This document shows, piece by piece, positions 1 through 6,496 of a stretch of DNA of 8,614 nucleotides. Within the stretch, counting starts at the first letter, position 1; each line of letters starts with the position of its first letter. The translations under genes were made by a program, and so were the position numbers. The stretch lies in assembly GCA_937927435.1 (NCBI GenBank), contig CALBDW010000186.1:1-8614 (forward strand), in the 5' to 3' direction. Below the pieces are notes generated by a model that did not search any database, had not been told where the DNA came from, and was given only the letters and a program-made list of their open reading frames with translations. Source of the stretch: an uncultured Bdellovibrionales bacterium (lineage in GTDB: Bacteria > Bdellovibrionota > Bdellovibrionia > Bdellovibrionales > JAMPXM01).

Positions 1-765
<765 letters not shown>

Positions 766-903
766 AATCTTTTGCTGCGTGACCCGTGAGAAGTCTCGCA
801 GCGAAACTTTAAAACTCGGAGAATCGAGTTCCGTGTGCAAATTAAAACCCAATCAAGCTAACGCTCAATCGGGACCCAAACACTTGGTCAACTAGCTATT
901 TAG

Positions 904-916
904 TTTTCAAAGAGCG
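904..916 (-). promoter_or_regulatory. boxA-like rRNA antitermination site
   Basis: The minus strand reads CGCTCTTTGAAAA, close to the E. coli rrn boxA core TGCTCTTTAACAA. It lies about 14 bases downstream of the predicted P2 start and roughly 140 bases before mature 16S, where boxA is expected. In the known system NusB/NusE (S10) load on boxA RNA to make the polymerase resistant to Rho. Motif and position are seen; the function is inferred from them. Confidence 0.7.
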
Positions 917-935
917 AATTGCGCGAGGACCGAAA

Positions 936-964
936 CTTCTAGCAAAAGCCAACCTGTCGGTCAA
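936..964 (-). promoter_or_regulatory. rRNA promoter P2 (sigma70-type)
   Basis: The minus strand reads -35 TTGACC (964-959), a 17-base spacer, and -10 TAGAAG (941-936). An A-tract (GAAAAAG) sits directly upstream of the -35. The predicted start is near 929, with boxA just after it. The architecture copies P1 (TTGAC, 17 bases, TAGAA), which supports both as real tandem rRNA promoters. Confidence 0.75.
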
Positions 965-998
965 CTTTTTCTCACTTTCGATTTCGATCCTCTTTCGG

Positions 999-1014
999 GC
1001 TTCGAACTCGAAGC
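999..1014 (-). repeat. 16-base palindrome in the P1 leader
   Basis: The minus strand reads GCTTCGAGTTCGAAGC: two perfect 7-base arms around a 2-base centre. It lies between P1 and P2, about 35 bases upstream of the P2 -35. It could be a protein-binding dyad acting on P2, or a stem in the P1 transcript. The sequence shows the symmetry but not its role. Confidence 0.5.
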
Positions 1015-1063
1015 GAAATTCTAACTAGCCGGAACCAATTAGATTTTCTGCTTCGCTGACGTG

Positions 1064-1089
1064 CTGAAAGCACCTTTCGGTCTTTTCAG
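1064..1089 (-). other. Leader hairpin with GAAA tetraloop
   Basis: On the minus strand, CTGAAA pairs with TTTCAG, followed after a 2x2 internal loop by ACC-GAAA-GGT, a GNRA-type tetraloop on three pairs. It begins about 16 bases after the predicted P1 start, so only the P1 transcript would contain it. There is no U-tract after it, so it is not a classical terminator. Confidence 0.5.
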
Positions 1090-1111
1090 TCGGTTCGTTT
1101 GCGAAACCCGA

Positions 1112-1140
1112 TTTCTATTGCAGCCGAACTTCGTTGTCAA
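1112..1140 (-). promoter_or_regulatory. rRNA promoter P1 (sigma70-type, with UP-like element)
   Basis: The minus strand reads a consensus -35 TTGACA (1140-1135), an exact 17-base spacer, and -10 TAGAAA (1117-1112). The start is expected near 1105, followed by a GC-rich discriminator (TCGGG), typical of stringently controlled rRNA promoters. The A/T-rich stretch immediately upstream (about 1146-1188) occupies the UP-element position. It faces the 16S gene and lies downstream of tRNA-Ala, so 16S can be transcribed independently of the tRNA. Confidence 0.8.
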
Positions 1141-1145
1141 CTGCC

Positions 1146-1188
1146 GTTTCGAAAGAATTTCAAATTTTTTTCGAAATTCTTTTGAAAC
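1146..1188 (-). repeat. A/T-rich 16-bp inverted repeat abutting tRNA-Ala 3' end
   Basis: On the minus strand the arms GTTTCAAAAGAATTTC and GAAATTCTTTCGAAAC are complementary at 15 of 16 positions around an 11-base A/T loop. The first arm starts on the base after the encoded CCA of tRNA-Ala; the second ends 5 bases before the P1 -35. It may be a tRNA 3'-trailer hairpin, a weak terminator without a U-tract, the UP element of P1, or more than one of these. Confidence 0.7.
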
Positions 1189-1264
1189 TGGTGGAGGCAA
1201 CAGGGATCGAACCTGCGACCCTTAGCTTGCAAAGCTAATGCTCTCCCAGCTGAGCTATGCCCCC
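1189..1264 (-). tRNA. alaT: tRNA-Ala (anticodon UGC)
   Basis: A complete 76-base cloverleaf on the minus strand: acceptor GGGGGCA paired with TGCCTCC, D stem GCTC/GAGC, anticodon stem TTAGC/GCTAA around loop TTTGCAA (anticodon TGC at 1231-1229), T stem GCAGG/CCTGT with loop TTCGATC, then A73 and an encoded CCA (1191-1189). The acceptor stem has the G3:U70 wobble pair, the identity element read by alanyl-tRNA synthetase, confirming the assignment. It lies 423 bases upstream of 16S and points the same way, instead of sitting in the 16S-23S spacer where tRNA-Ala(UGC) is most often found. The symbol is by analogy only. Confidence 0.97.
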
Positions 1265-1286
1265 ACTGAAATCGAAGGAGCGCCCA

Positions 1287-1315
1287 AAATGCTGGAAAAA
1301 ATGCCCCATCGTCAA
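1287..1315 (-). promoter_or_regulatory. Possible tRNA-Ala promoter (weak)
   Basis: The minus strand has TTGACG (1315-1310), a 5-of-6 match to the -35 consensus, but the -10 position 17-18 bases later reads only GCATTT or CATTTT. The start would fall near 1280, a sensible distance from the tRNA. An alternative upstream pair has a good -10 (TATACT, 1385-1380) and a poor -35 (TTAAGC, 1409-1404, 18-base spacer). Neither is decisive. Confidence 0.3.
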
Positions 1316-1422
1316 TCTCTTTTTCGAAGGAACAACGTAAAACTGGCCGAAGAGGCCGTCACGACTGGACTTAACACGCAGTATAAACGCGATTTTGCTG
1401 AGAGCTTAAGCAGTCATTTCCC

Positions 1423-1932
1423 TCACGAAGTCGCGCGCCCGCCTATCAAAGGCACACGAGCAAGCCAAGATCTTTCTTGAGAGAAGTCAAAGCCAACCGC
1501 TTCTCCTCCGCGAACAACAGCTTCAAAAATCTTTTTTAGAATCGACATCTCATAAGAATCGGGGCCGGAATCATGAAGCGTTTCCTGAATAGCTTCAAAG
1601 ACGCTCAATACGTCGGGCGTCGTGACCACTCGAGGAATCCGAGTGACATCAACCCCTCGAGGCTGTGCGGGTTTGAAACCAATTAAAGTATCCGTGATGA
1701 GAATCTTCTTACCTGTCGTGAAATTCACCTGAATGAAATCCGCTCCACGAGAATCCGTGCGAAAAATAACTGATTCGAGCTCGCATGCGTGAATCGGAAT
1801 CGATTTCCCGTCCGCAATTTGCTGAACACGAGCCTCATGCTTGCCGACTAGAACTCCGCGAAGCCCTTTTGTTTTAGCAACGAAACCAAGGACGTCCGCC
1901 AACAACTTCTCTTGCTCTTGAAGAACGGGCAT
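1423..1932 (-). CDS. Hypothetical protein (169 aa), unrecognised
   Basis: I do not recognise this family. The protein has an N-terminal helix (QEQEKLLADVLGFVAKTKGLRG), a beta-rich centre with strand-like stretches (ESVIFRT, DFIQVNF, GKKILITDTLIGFKP), and a C-terminal helical part ending near GGEAVGFDF. There is no signal peptide, membrane segment or catalytic motif I can name, so it is probably cytoplasmic. The start is uncertain. The ATG at 1932 has GGAGG 13 bases upstream. An in-frame TTG at 1941 has the same GGAGG only 4 bases upstream. The frame stays open to a TTG at 2046, but no ribosome site precedes that and the extra residues look unstructured. It diverges from the cupin gene, with tRNA-Ala downstream in the same direction. 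Its base composition looks more A/T-rich than the pil genes. Confidence 0.7.
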   Translation of the reverse strand: MPVLQEQEKLLADVLGFVAKTKGLRGVLVGKHEARVQQIADGKSIPIHACELESVIFRTDSRGADFIQVNFTTGKKILITDTLIGFKPAQPRGVDVTRIPRVVTTPDVLSVFEAIQETLHDSGPDSYEMSILKKIFEAVVRGGEAVGFDFSQERSWLARVPLIGGRATS

Positions 1933-2068
1933 GCAGCTCAAGTTGCCTCCACAAACCGTTTTGCTTTCCCGACTCTTCGTCCCCAGTAAATCACTCCTTA
2001 AGGTCCAGGATTTAATTGCAGTTAACAGCTCTAATCCCGTGTACAAATACGAAACGAAATGCGGTATT

Positions 2069-2132
2069 GTGTCTTATTTCGAGAGACACGTCCGTCGTGT
2101 TGACACAAAAAATGAAAAGTCTTTCGACACGA
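2069..2132. promoter_or_regulatory. GACAC/GTGTC half-site cluster in divergent intergenic region
   Basis: Between the hypothetical gene and the cupin gene the plus strand carries GACAC at 2085, 2102 and 2126, and the inverse GTGTC at 2069. They build overlapping dyads: ACACG-TCCGT-CGTGT at 2086-2100, and TCGTGTTGA (2095-2103) facing TCGACACGA (2124-2132), nine pairs with one G-T. A TTGACA at 2100-2105 lies inside the cluster but lacks a convincing -10 at 16-18 bases. Repeated half-sites in a divergent promoter region suggest an operator. This is inference, and no regulator gene is adjacent. Confidence 0.4.
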
Positions 2133-2170
2133 CTCGACGCTCAACCATACTTGGATGATAGAGGCGAAAA

Positions 2171-2476
2171 ATGGTGGTGACTCGATGGCAAGCCCCTGTT
2201 TTGCCGACACCGGAACAAATTAAAATGATTTTTGAAGCAGAAGGATTAACGCCGACAGAAGAGGTGTTGCCTCCAAAAATGGTGATCCCTGACCACCGAC
2301 ATCCTTTCGATGAAGTTCGAATCGTGATGTCGGGCGCTTTGTTCATGAATATTTCTGGCAACCAGATTCTTTTGAGGCCGGGAGATCGGATCGATATTCC
2401 GGCAAACACAAGACATTCGAAATCAACCGAAGGCGACGAGCCTTGCGTGTGCATCGTCGCGAGTCGGCCGTTCTAA
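2171..2476 (+). CDS. Small cupin-domain protein (101 aa)
   Basis: Single-domain cupin. Motif 1 is intact: H42-R-H44-PFD-E48-VRIVMS-G55 fits H-x-H-(x)3-E-(x)6-G. Motif 2 follows as G71-DRIDI-P77-AN-TR-H82. H42, H44, E48 and H82 would be the metal ligands, so a divalent metal site in a small beta-barrel is expected. The N-terminal 35 residues (TPEQIKMIFEAEGLTPTEE) look like a helical extension. No partner domain is present, so substrate and reaction cannot be named; such proteins include dioxygenases, isomerases and sensors. The ATG at 2171 is supported by GAGG at 2161-2164 with 6-base spacing. It is the only plus-strand gene in the window. It diverges from the hypothetical gene and ends at a strong terminator shared with rarA. 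Confidence 0.85.
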   Translation: MVVTRWQAPVLPTPEQIKMIFEAEGLTPTEEVLPPKMVIPDHRHPFDEVRIVMSGALFMNISGNQILLRPGDRIDIPANTRHSKSTEGDEPCVCIVASRPF

Positions 2477-2488
2477 ACATTCCATGAA

Positions 2489-2512
2489 AAGCCGTCCTTT
2501 GGGGGACGGCTT
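2489..2512. terminator. Bidirectional intrinsic terminator (cupin / rarA)
   Basis: A perfect 9-bp stem AAGCCGTCC/GGACGGCTT with a 6-base loop. On the plus strand it is followed by TTCTTTATTTT, giving a U-tract for the cupin transcript. On the minus strand the stem runs into TTTT at 2490-2487, serving rarA, whose stop codon is 7 bases before the stem. It lies 12 bases after the cupin stop codon, as expected between convergent genes. Confidence 0.9.
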
Positions 2513-2519
2513 CTTTATT

Positions 2520-3851
2520 TTACGACCTCAGCCACTCCAAGTATTGACGAATGGTTTTCTCGAATCCGTGATCGGAAGGTTCGTACAATTTCACATCCCC
2601 CAGCTCTTCCGGCAAGAAACGCTGACGGATATAGCCCTTTTCGCTGTCGTGGGAGTAGCGATAGCCCTTCCCGTACCCCAACGTCTTCATGGCGGAGGTT
2701 TTGGCGGAACGCAGGCTTAGGGGAATCGGAACGGTTCCGGTCCGCTCGACCAGCTCTTGCGCTTTTTGGAGAGCAACGTATGAACGGTTAGATTTGGGGG
2801 CCGAAGCCAGATAGGTCGTCACTTGCGCCAGGGTGATGGCGGCTTCCGGCCAGCCAACCAACTCCACGGCCTGCAACCCCGAAACCGCGACCGTTAACGC
2901 GCGCGGGTCGGCGTTACCAATATCTTCGCTCGCCAGAATAACAAGGCGACGCGCGATAAAAACTGGATCTTCTCCGCCCTTAATCATACGGGCGAGATAA
3001 TAGACGGCGGCGTCAGGATCCGAGCCACGCACGCTCTTAATGAACGCAGAAATTGTGTCGTAGTGCTCATCCGCGCCTTTGTCGTAGCGGACTGCAGTGG
3101 TCGAACTGAGAATCTCTTCAAGACTTTCGGCCGAAAGCGGCCAAGTGAGCTCAGTTGTTTCCGCAGTTCCGCCTTCCGACGATTTCTTAAGAGAGCAAAG
3201 GGTCTCCATCAAATTCAGCAACCGACGGGCATCCCCATCGGAGAACTGGAGCACCGACTGGACGGCTTCGGGCGACAGTAACTCACTCACGCTGACCTGG
3301 CAGGCGCTCGCAGCCCGGTCAATGAGAAGCTTCAGATCGTCTTCAGACAAGCGTTCAAATACAAGGATGCGACAGCGGCTCAAGAGAGCCGAGTTAATCT
3401 CGTAGCTCGGGTTTTCGGTCGTCGCGCCTACGAGTAGAAAATCGCCTTTTTCGACGAACGGGAGAAGGACATCCTGCTGGCTTTTATTGAGGCGATGAAT
3501 CTCATCGATAAAGAGCAAGGTCCGGCGACGGTGTTCAATTCGCCGACGTCTGCCCTCTTCTCCAAGTTCGCGCAATGTTTTGGCACCCGTCTCGATCGCA
3601 TTGACGGTCACAAATTCGGCATCCACCTTTTGCGCCAGCAAAAGAGCGAAGGTGGTTTTACCCGTTCCCGGCGGCCCCCACAGAATGAGGCTCGGAATCT
3701 GCCCCGACTCCACGAGACGGCGCCACGGGGCTTTCTCCCCGAGTATTTTAGGTTGCCCGAGGATGTCTTCCAAACGACGAGGGCGCAAACGTTCCGCCAG
3801 TGGCTGGGTTGAGGACGGCGACTGATCCGCCGCAAAAGAGAACAAATCCAT
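2520..3851 (-). CDS. rarA: Replication-associated recombination protein A (AAA+ ATPase)
   Basis: RarA/MgsA-type AAA+ ATPase (443 aa, normal length), cytoplasmic, acting at stalled replication forks and related to eukaryotic WRNIP1 and to clamp-loader subunits. Visible motifs: the family start MDLFSF, Walker [10 protein letters not shown] (59-67), Walker [11 protein letters not shown] with D116/E117, sensor 1 GATTENP (142-148) and the SRCR arginine-finger region (158-161). The C-terminal half contains the conserved [18 protein letters not shown] and [12 protein letters not shown] segments of the tetramerisation domain. All key residues are intact. The start ATG matches the family but has no clear Shine-Dalgarno (upstream reads CACCCACAGGC), so expression may be modest or depend on read-through from the lipoprotein gene, whose stop codon is 56 bases upstream. 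It ends against the bidirectional terminator. Confidence 0.97.
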   Translation of the reverse strand: MDLFSFAADQSPSSTQPLAERLRPRRLEDILGQPKILGEKAPWRRLVESGQIPSLILWGPPGTGKTTFALLLAQKVDAEFVTVNAIETGAKTLRELGEEGRRRRIEHRRRTLLFIDEIHRLNKSQQDVLLPFVEKGDFLLVGATTENPSYEINSALLSRCRILVFERLSEDDLKLLIDRAASACQVSVSELLSPEAVQSVLQFSDGDARRLLNLMETLCSLKKSSEGGTAETTELTWPLSAESLEEILSSTTAVRYDKGADEHYDTISAFIKSVRGSDPDAAVYYLARMIKGGEDPVFIARRLVILASEDIGNADPRALTVAVSGLQAVELVGWPEAAITLAQVTTYLASAPKSNRSYVALQKAQELVERTGTVPIPLSLRSAKTSAMKTLGYGKGYRYSHDSEKGYIRQRFLPEELGDVKLYEPSDHGFEKTIRQYLEWLRS

Positions 3852-3907
3852 GCCTGTGGGTGTATCGCCGTTGCCGCCGCGAAATCAAGCCGGGCCGCGA
3901 TGAGGGA

Positions 3908-4564
3908 TTAGGAACCGTAGTATCGGAAGCGGGCTTTGGCGCGCGCCCTGACGAAGCGCTGGGTTCCGTCCGAGCTTTCCGCCATTCCGATCAGTTCGAT
4001 CTCGATGGATCCCGAGAATGGATAGGTTTCTTCCTCGTTGACAAGGGGAATTTCACCGATACGGGGGCCGCAAGCCGCATAAGGCAGTGGCCCCTGCTCC
4101 CGGGTTTTATCGGAACTATTGATCACAACAGCGCCGCCGGGGGGAGCCGGCTCGACGATTCCCTCGGACCGCGCCAAGAGACCTTCGAGCTCCGTCGAGC
4201 TGATCGTGTATTTATAAACTCCGTTTGGGATACCCGCGCCCGATACGGTTACACGAATGGCTTGAACGTACAGGGTTTCTTGTCGTTCCCAAACGAGTTT
4301 GAAGTTCTGATATCCGAGGATGTTGCCCGTAACCGAACGCGAAAGCGACGCATCGGTCGCCCCCGAGGCCAACGCCCGCAAGTACGTGGTGCGGTCCCAG
4401 CAACTCGCGTCGGGCCCGGGAACGATCATGGCCTCAGAAGGGCTCACCACGACGGAAATCCCTTGCTCGAAATCCACCCCCGGGCCGCACCCGGCCGTCA
4501 GCGCCAAAACGCTGGCAAACGAAAGAAGAGCTGACTTGAAATGCCCGATCGAGGCATGTCTCAT
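3908..4564 (-). CDS. Predicted lipoprotein translated in overlap with pilQ (218 aa)
   Basis: The N terminus has a basic stretch, a hydrophobic core (ALLSFASVLA) and a lipobox LTAGC with C26 as the lipidated residue, followed by glycine, so outer-membrane sorting is plausible. The mature part looks beta-rich, with alternating segments such as ISVVVSPSE (37-44), LYVQAIRVTVSG (98-109), SIEIELIG (186-193) and FVRARAKARFRYYG at the end. Two further cysteines (C55 and C165) could form a disulfide. I do not recognise the family. It has no TPR pattern, so it is not a typical PilF/PilW pilotin. The start codon overlaps the pilQ stop by 4 bases (ATGA), with AGGG about 10 bases upstream, so it is co-translated with the secretin. 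A role at the PilQ outer-membrane complex is an inference from that coupling. Confidence 0.85.
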   Translation of the reverse strand: MRHASIGHFKSALLSFASVLALTAGCGPGVDFEQGISVVVSPSEAMIVPGPDASCWDRTTYLRALASGATDASLSRSVTGNILGYQNFKLVWERQETLYVQAIRVTVSGAGIPNGVYKYTISSTELEGLLARSEGIVEPAPPGGAVVINSSDKTREQGPLPYAACGPRIGEIPLVNEEETYPFSGSIEIELIGMAESSDGTQRFVRARAKARFRYYGS

Positions 4565-6438
4565 AGAGTGCTTTCCCTCTGCAGCGAGCTTTCGGAGTTC
4601 AAGATCCTCGGAGTTAAGAATACCAGAAGCTCGGTCTTATCGTTACTGGTCGATTTCTTTTTAAACAGCCAACCGATGACAGGAATGTCTTTCAGCCACG
4701 GGACACCGGTTTCGTTCTCACTTTGATCCGATTGGTAGACGCCGCCGATCACGGCCGTTTGTCCGTTGCGGACGAGAACCTTCGTTTTCGCTTCACGCCG
4801 GTTAACGTCCGGAGGCGTGTTGGCGGTCCGGTTCGCACCAAACTCCCGCTTCAAGTTGATTTGCATGATGACATCGTTTTCGGATGTCACTTGAGGCGTC
4901 ACCTCCAAGCGCATCTCGATCGGCTGATAGGACGTCGACACGATGGGCGTACCGTTGGACATCGTCGTGTTCACGATCGGAATATTTTGGCTCTGAACAA
5001 TCGATGCGACTTCGTTGTTAACAGCCACAATGCGGGGAGCGGAAACAACCCTCACCTGATCGAGAGTTTCCGCCAAGCCGAGCGCGGCCTGGATGTCACC
5101 GAAGACGTCGAACTGCCCGATGCGGAAGTCGAACATGCCTCCGGCCTCCGGAATCGTCATGTTGGTTCGCGTAGCGAGAGACAGCTGCCGAGAGCCGCCA
5201 AGTTCGAGGGTTCCGCCCTGCATATTCCAGCGGATCCCCATATCGCGGATGAACTGTTCACGAGCCTCCACGACTTTCCCTTCTATCAAGACTTGAAGCG
5301 GCGGGAGATCAAGGGCCCGAACGAGATTCGCGATCCGCTCGAGAACATCGGCGGTATCCGTGACGATCAAAGAGTTCGTCCGCGTGTCGCCAACGACCTG
5401 ACCGCGCTCCTTGGTCAAAAAGGGCTGAACCTGCTTTTCGAGGTCTTGGACTTTGGCGTATCCGACCGGGATGATTTTAACCCGCAGGGGCTCCGCTGCC
5501 TTCTGCGCTTCCACGACCTTTCTCGCCGCCTCGCTCTCCTCTTGCAGCATCCTGTAAGGAGCCACGCGGAGAATCGAGCCCTGGCGGACATAGCCCAAGT
5601 TCTTGGACTTCATAACCGTCAAAAGCGCCTGGTCCCAGGGAATGTCGCGAAGCTTAAGAGTCAGAGTCCCGTCCACCTCTTGAGAGAGAACGATATTGGC
5701 GCCGCTTTGCTCGGCGATCAGCGCGATCACGTCGCGGACTGGCATGTCGCGCACTTCAATGGAAATCGGCCGCCCGTAGAACTGCATGTTCTCCATGTCC
5801 ACCGGGCCGATGGACGAGTTCGGGAGAATCCGCGGATCGTCTTCGGAAGCTTGGGCAGGCACCCTTGCGCCGAAGGAAGACTTGCCGTCCGCGAGATACG
5901 TGGGGTTCGACTTCGCCGCGATGACGATTGAACGCCCTTCCTGACGGACCTGAGGCCGAAGCTCGCGGTTGTATTGAACGACGATGCGGACGGTCGATGA
6001 GCCGCCCTCCTGGAACGCGTTGATCGACGAAACCAGGTCGCGCGGATCGTTGTTGATGTAGGGTCTTCTCAGTCTTTCGGGCAATTGAGCATTGGAAATC
6101 TCAATCACGCTTTGGTTTTGCGAAGGAATCTCGCGCGTGACGTACGTCGCCGGCTCCGAGGTTTCGATGACGACATCGCCCCCGCCTTGGCGCGGAACAT
6201 ACCGGATATCGAAGATCCTGATCTCAGCGGAATCGACCGCGGCTCTTTTATCGCCGGGAGCCTTACCGCCTTCACTTTCCGGCTCCAAGAGATCATCGAG
6301 TATTAAGTCTTCCGGCTCGGGATCGTCGGCCGCAACTCCGTAAGGAATCGTCGTCGCTTGGATAACGGATGCCAATAACAAAGACGCTGCCGCACGAACA
6401 CCAATCAGGCGTAAGTTGGGCCCAAAGAAGATCTTCAT
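4561..6438 (-). CDS. pilQ: Type IV pilus outer-membrane secretin PilQ
   Basis: Secretin that forms the gated outer-membrane channel for the pilus (625 aa). Domains in order: Sec signal peptide (1-36, cleavage near YGVA/ADD); acidic low-complexity linker (37-66); one AMIN peptidoglycan-binding domain (about 72-176); linker (177-222); STN/N0 domain (about 224-298, with VRDVIALIAEQSGANIVLS); N1 secretin_N domain (about 318-381, with GDTRTNSLIVTD); secretin barrel domain (about 385-612). The barrel shows VRVVSAPRIVAVNN, a VRNGQTAVIGG segment, and the signature VPWLKDIPVIGWLF followed by ELLVFLTPRIL. Only one AMIN domain is present. The ATG is preceded by AGGAG with 8-base spacing. It is 58 bases after pilP and overlaps the lipoprotein gene by 4 bases. 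No truncation or frameshift is seen. Confidence 0.98.
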   Translation of the reverse strand: MKIFFGPNLRLIGVRAAASLLLASVIQATTIPYGVAADDPEPEDLILDDLLEPESEGGKAPGDKRAAVDSAEIRIFDIRYVPRQGGGDVVIETSEPATYVTREIPSQNQSVIEISNAQLPERLRRPYINNDPRDLVSSINAFQEGGSSTVRIVVQYNRELRPQVRQEGRSIVIAAKSNPTYLADGKSSFGARVPAQASEDDPRILPNSSIGPVDMENMQFYGRPISIEVRDMPVRDVIALIAEQSGANIVLSQEVDGTLTLKLRDIPWDQALLTVMKSKNLGYVRQGSILRVAPYRMLQEESEAARKVVEAQKAAEPLRVKIIPVGYAKVQDLEKQVQPFLTKERGQVVGDTRTNSLIVTDTADVLERIANLVRALDLPPLQVLIEGKVVEAREQFIRDMGIRWNMQGGTLELGGSRQLSLATRTNMTIPEAGGMFDFRIGQFDVFGDIQAALGLAETLDQVRVVSAPRIVAVNNEVASIVQSQNIPIVNTTMSNGTPIVSTSYQPIEMRLEVTPQVTSENDVIMQINLKREFGANRTANTPPDVNRREAKTKVLVRNGQTAVIGGVYQSDQSENETGVPWLKDIPVIGWLFKKKSTSNDKTELLVFLTPRILNSESSLQRESTL

Positions 6439-6453
6439 CCTGAATTCTCCTCG

Positions 6454-6471
6454 GTCACCAGCCGTGGCGAC
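6454..6471 (-). other. Hairpin in the pilP-pilQ gap, next to the pilQ ribosome site
   Basis: The minus strand reads GTCGCCA, loop CGGC, TGGTGAC: seven pairs including one G-U. It ends two bases before the GAGGAG ribosome-binding site of pilQ and is not followed by a U-tract. It sits in the only sizeable gap within the pil genes visible here. It could act as an mRNA processing or stability element, or tune pilQ translation; the function is inferred. Confidence 0.45.
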
Positions 6472-6496
6472 TCTGAACTCACATTATCGCATAAAT

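Larger units (their letters stand above)
766..1111 (-). other. 16S rRNA leader / control region (no protein gene)
   Basis: This stretch between the first rRNA promoter and mature 16S holds no plausible protein gene. Read on the minus strand it contains the start of the P1 transcript, a GNRA-capped hairpin (1064-1089), a 16-base near-perfect palindrome (999-1014), promoter P2 (936-964), a boxA-like element (904-916) and small stems next to the 16S 5' end. One is ACTCG/CGAGT near 814-830. Another is GCTGCG paired with CGCAGC in the last 30 bases before 16S. The matching 3' half of any RNase III processing stem would lie beyond the window, so 16S maturation cannot be reconstructed here. Confidence 0.75.

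Noticed and set aside
1345..1357. GGCC-GAAGA-GGCC stem followed on the minus strand by AGTTTTA, a possible terminator of the hypothetical gene
   Set aside because: There are only four pairs and four T residues. It is too weak to call, though its position after the stop codon at 1423 is suitable.
1238..1480. Plus-strand open frame of 80 codons across tRNA-Ala and the following gap
   Set aside because: It starts inside the tRNA, has no ribosome site and runs into the antisense of the hypothetical gene.
2100..2128. TTGACA at 2100-2105 as the -35 of a cupin promoter
   Set aside because: The sequence 16-18 bases downstream (TTTCGA, TTCGAC) does not resemble a -10 element. CATACT near 2148 lacks a matching -35.
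2074..2454. Minus-strand open frame of 126 codons opposite the cupin gene
   Set aside because: The plus-strand cupin has both cupin motifs and a ribosome site. The opposite frame has no recognisable features.
3800..4534. Plus-strand open frame of 244 codons opposite the lipoprotein gene
   Set aside because: The minus-strand gene has a lipobox, an ATGA overlap with pilQ and coherent composition. The plus frame is low-complexity Arg/Gly-rich and overlaps the start of rarA.
4723..5931. Long open frame of 402 codons on the plus strand opposite pilQ
   Set aside because: It is fully antisense to a complete secretin with intact domains. Its translation is rich in Arg/His/Asp without recognisable structure, as expected for a shadow of a GC-rich gene, and it has no ribosome site of note.
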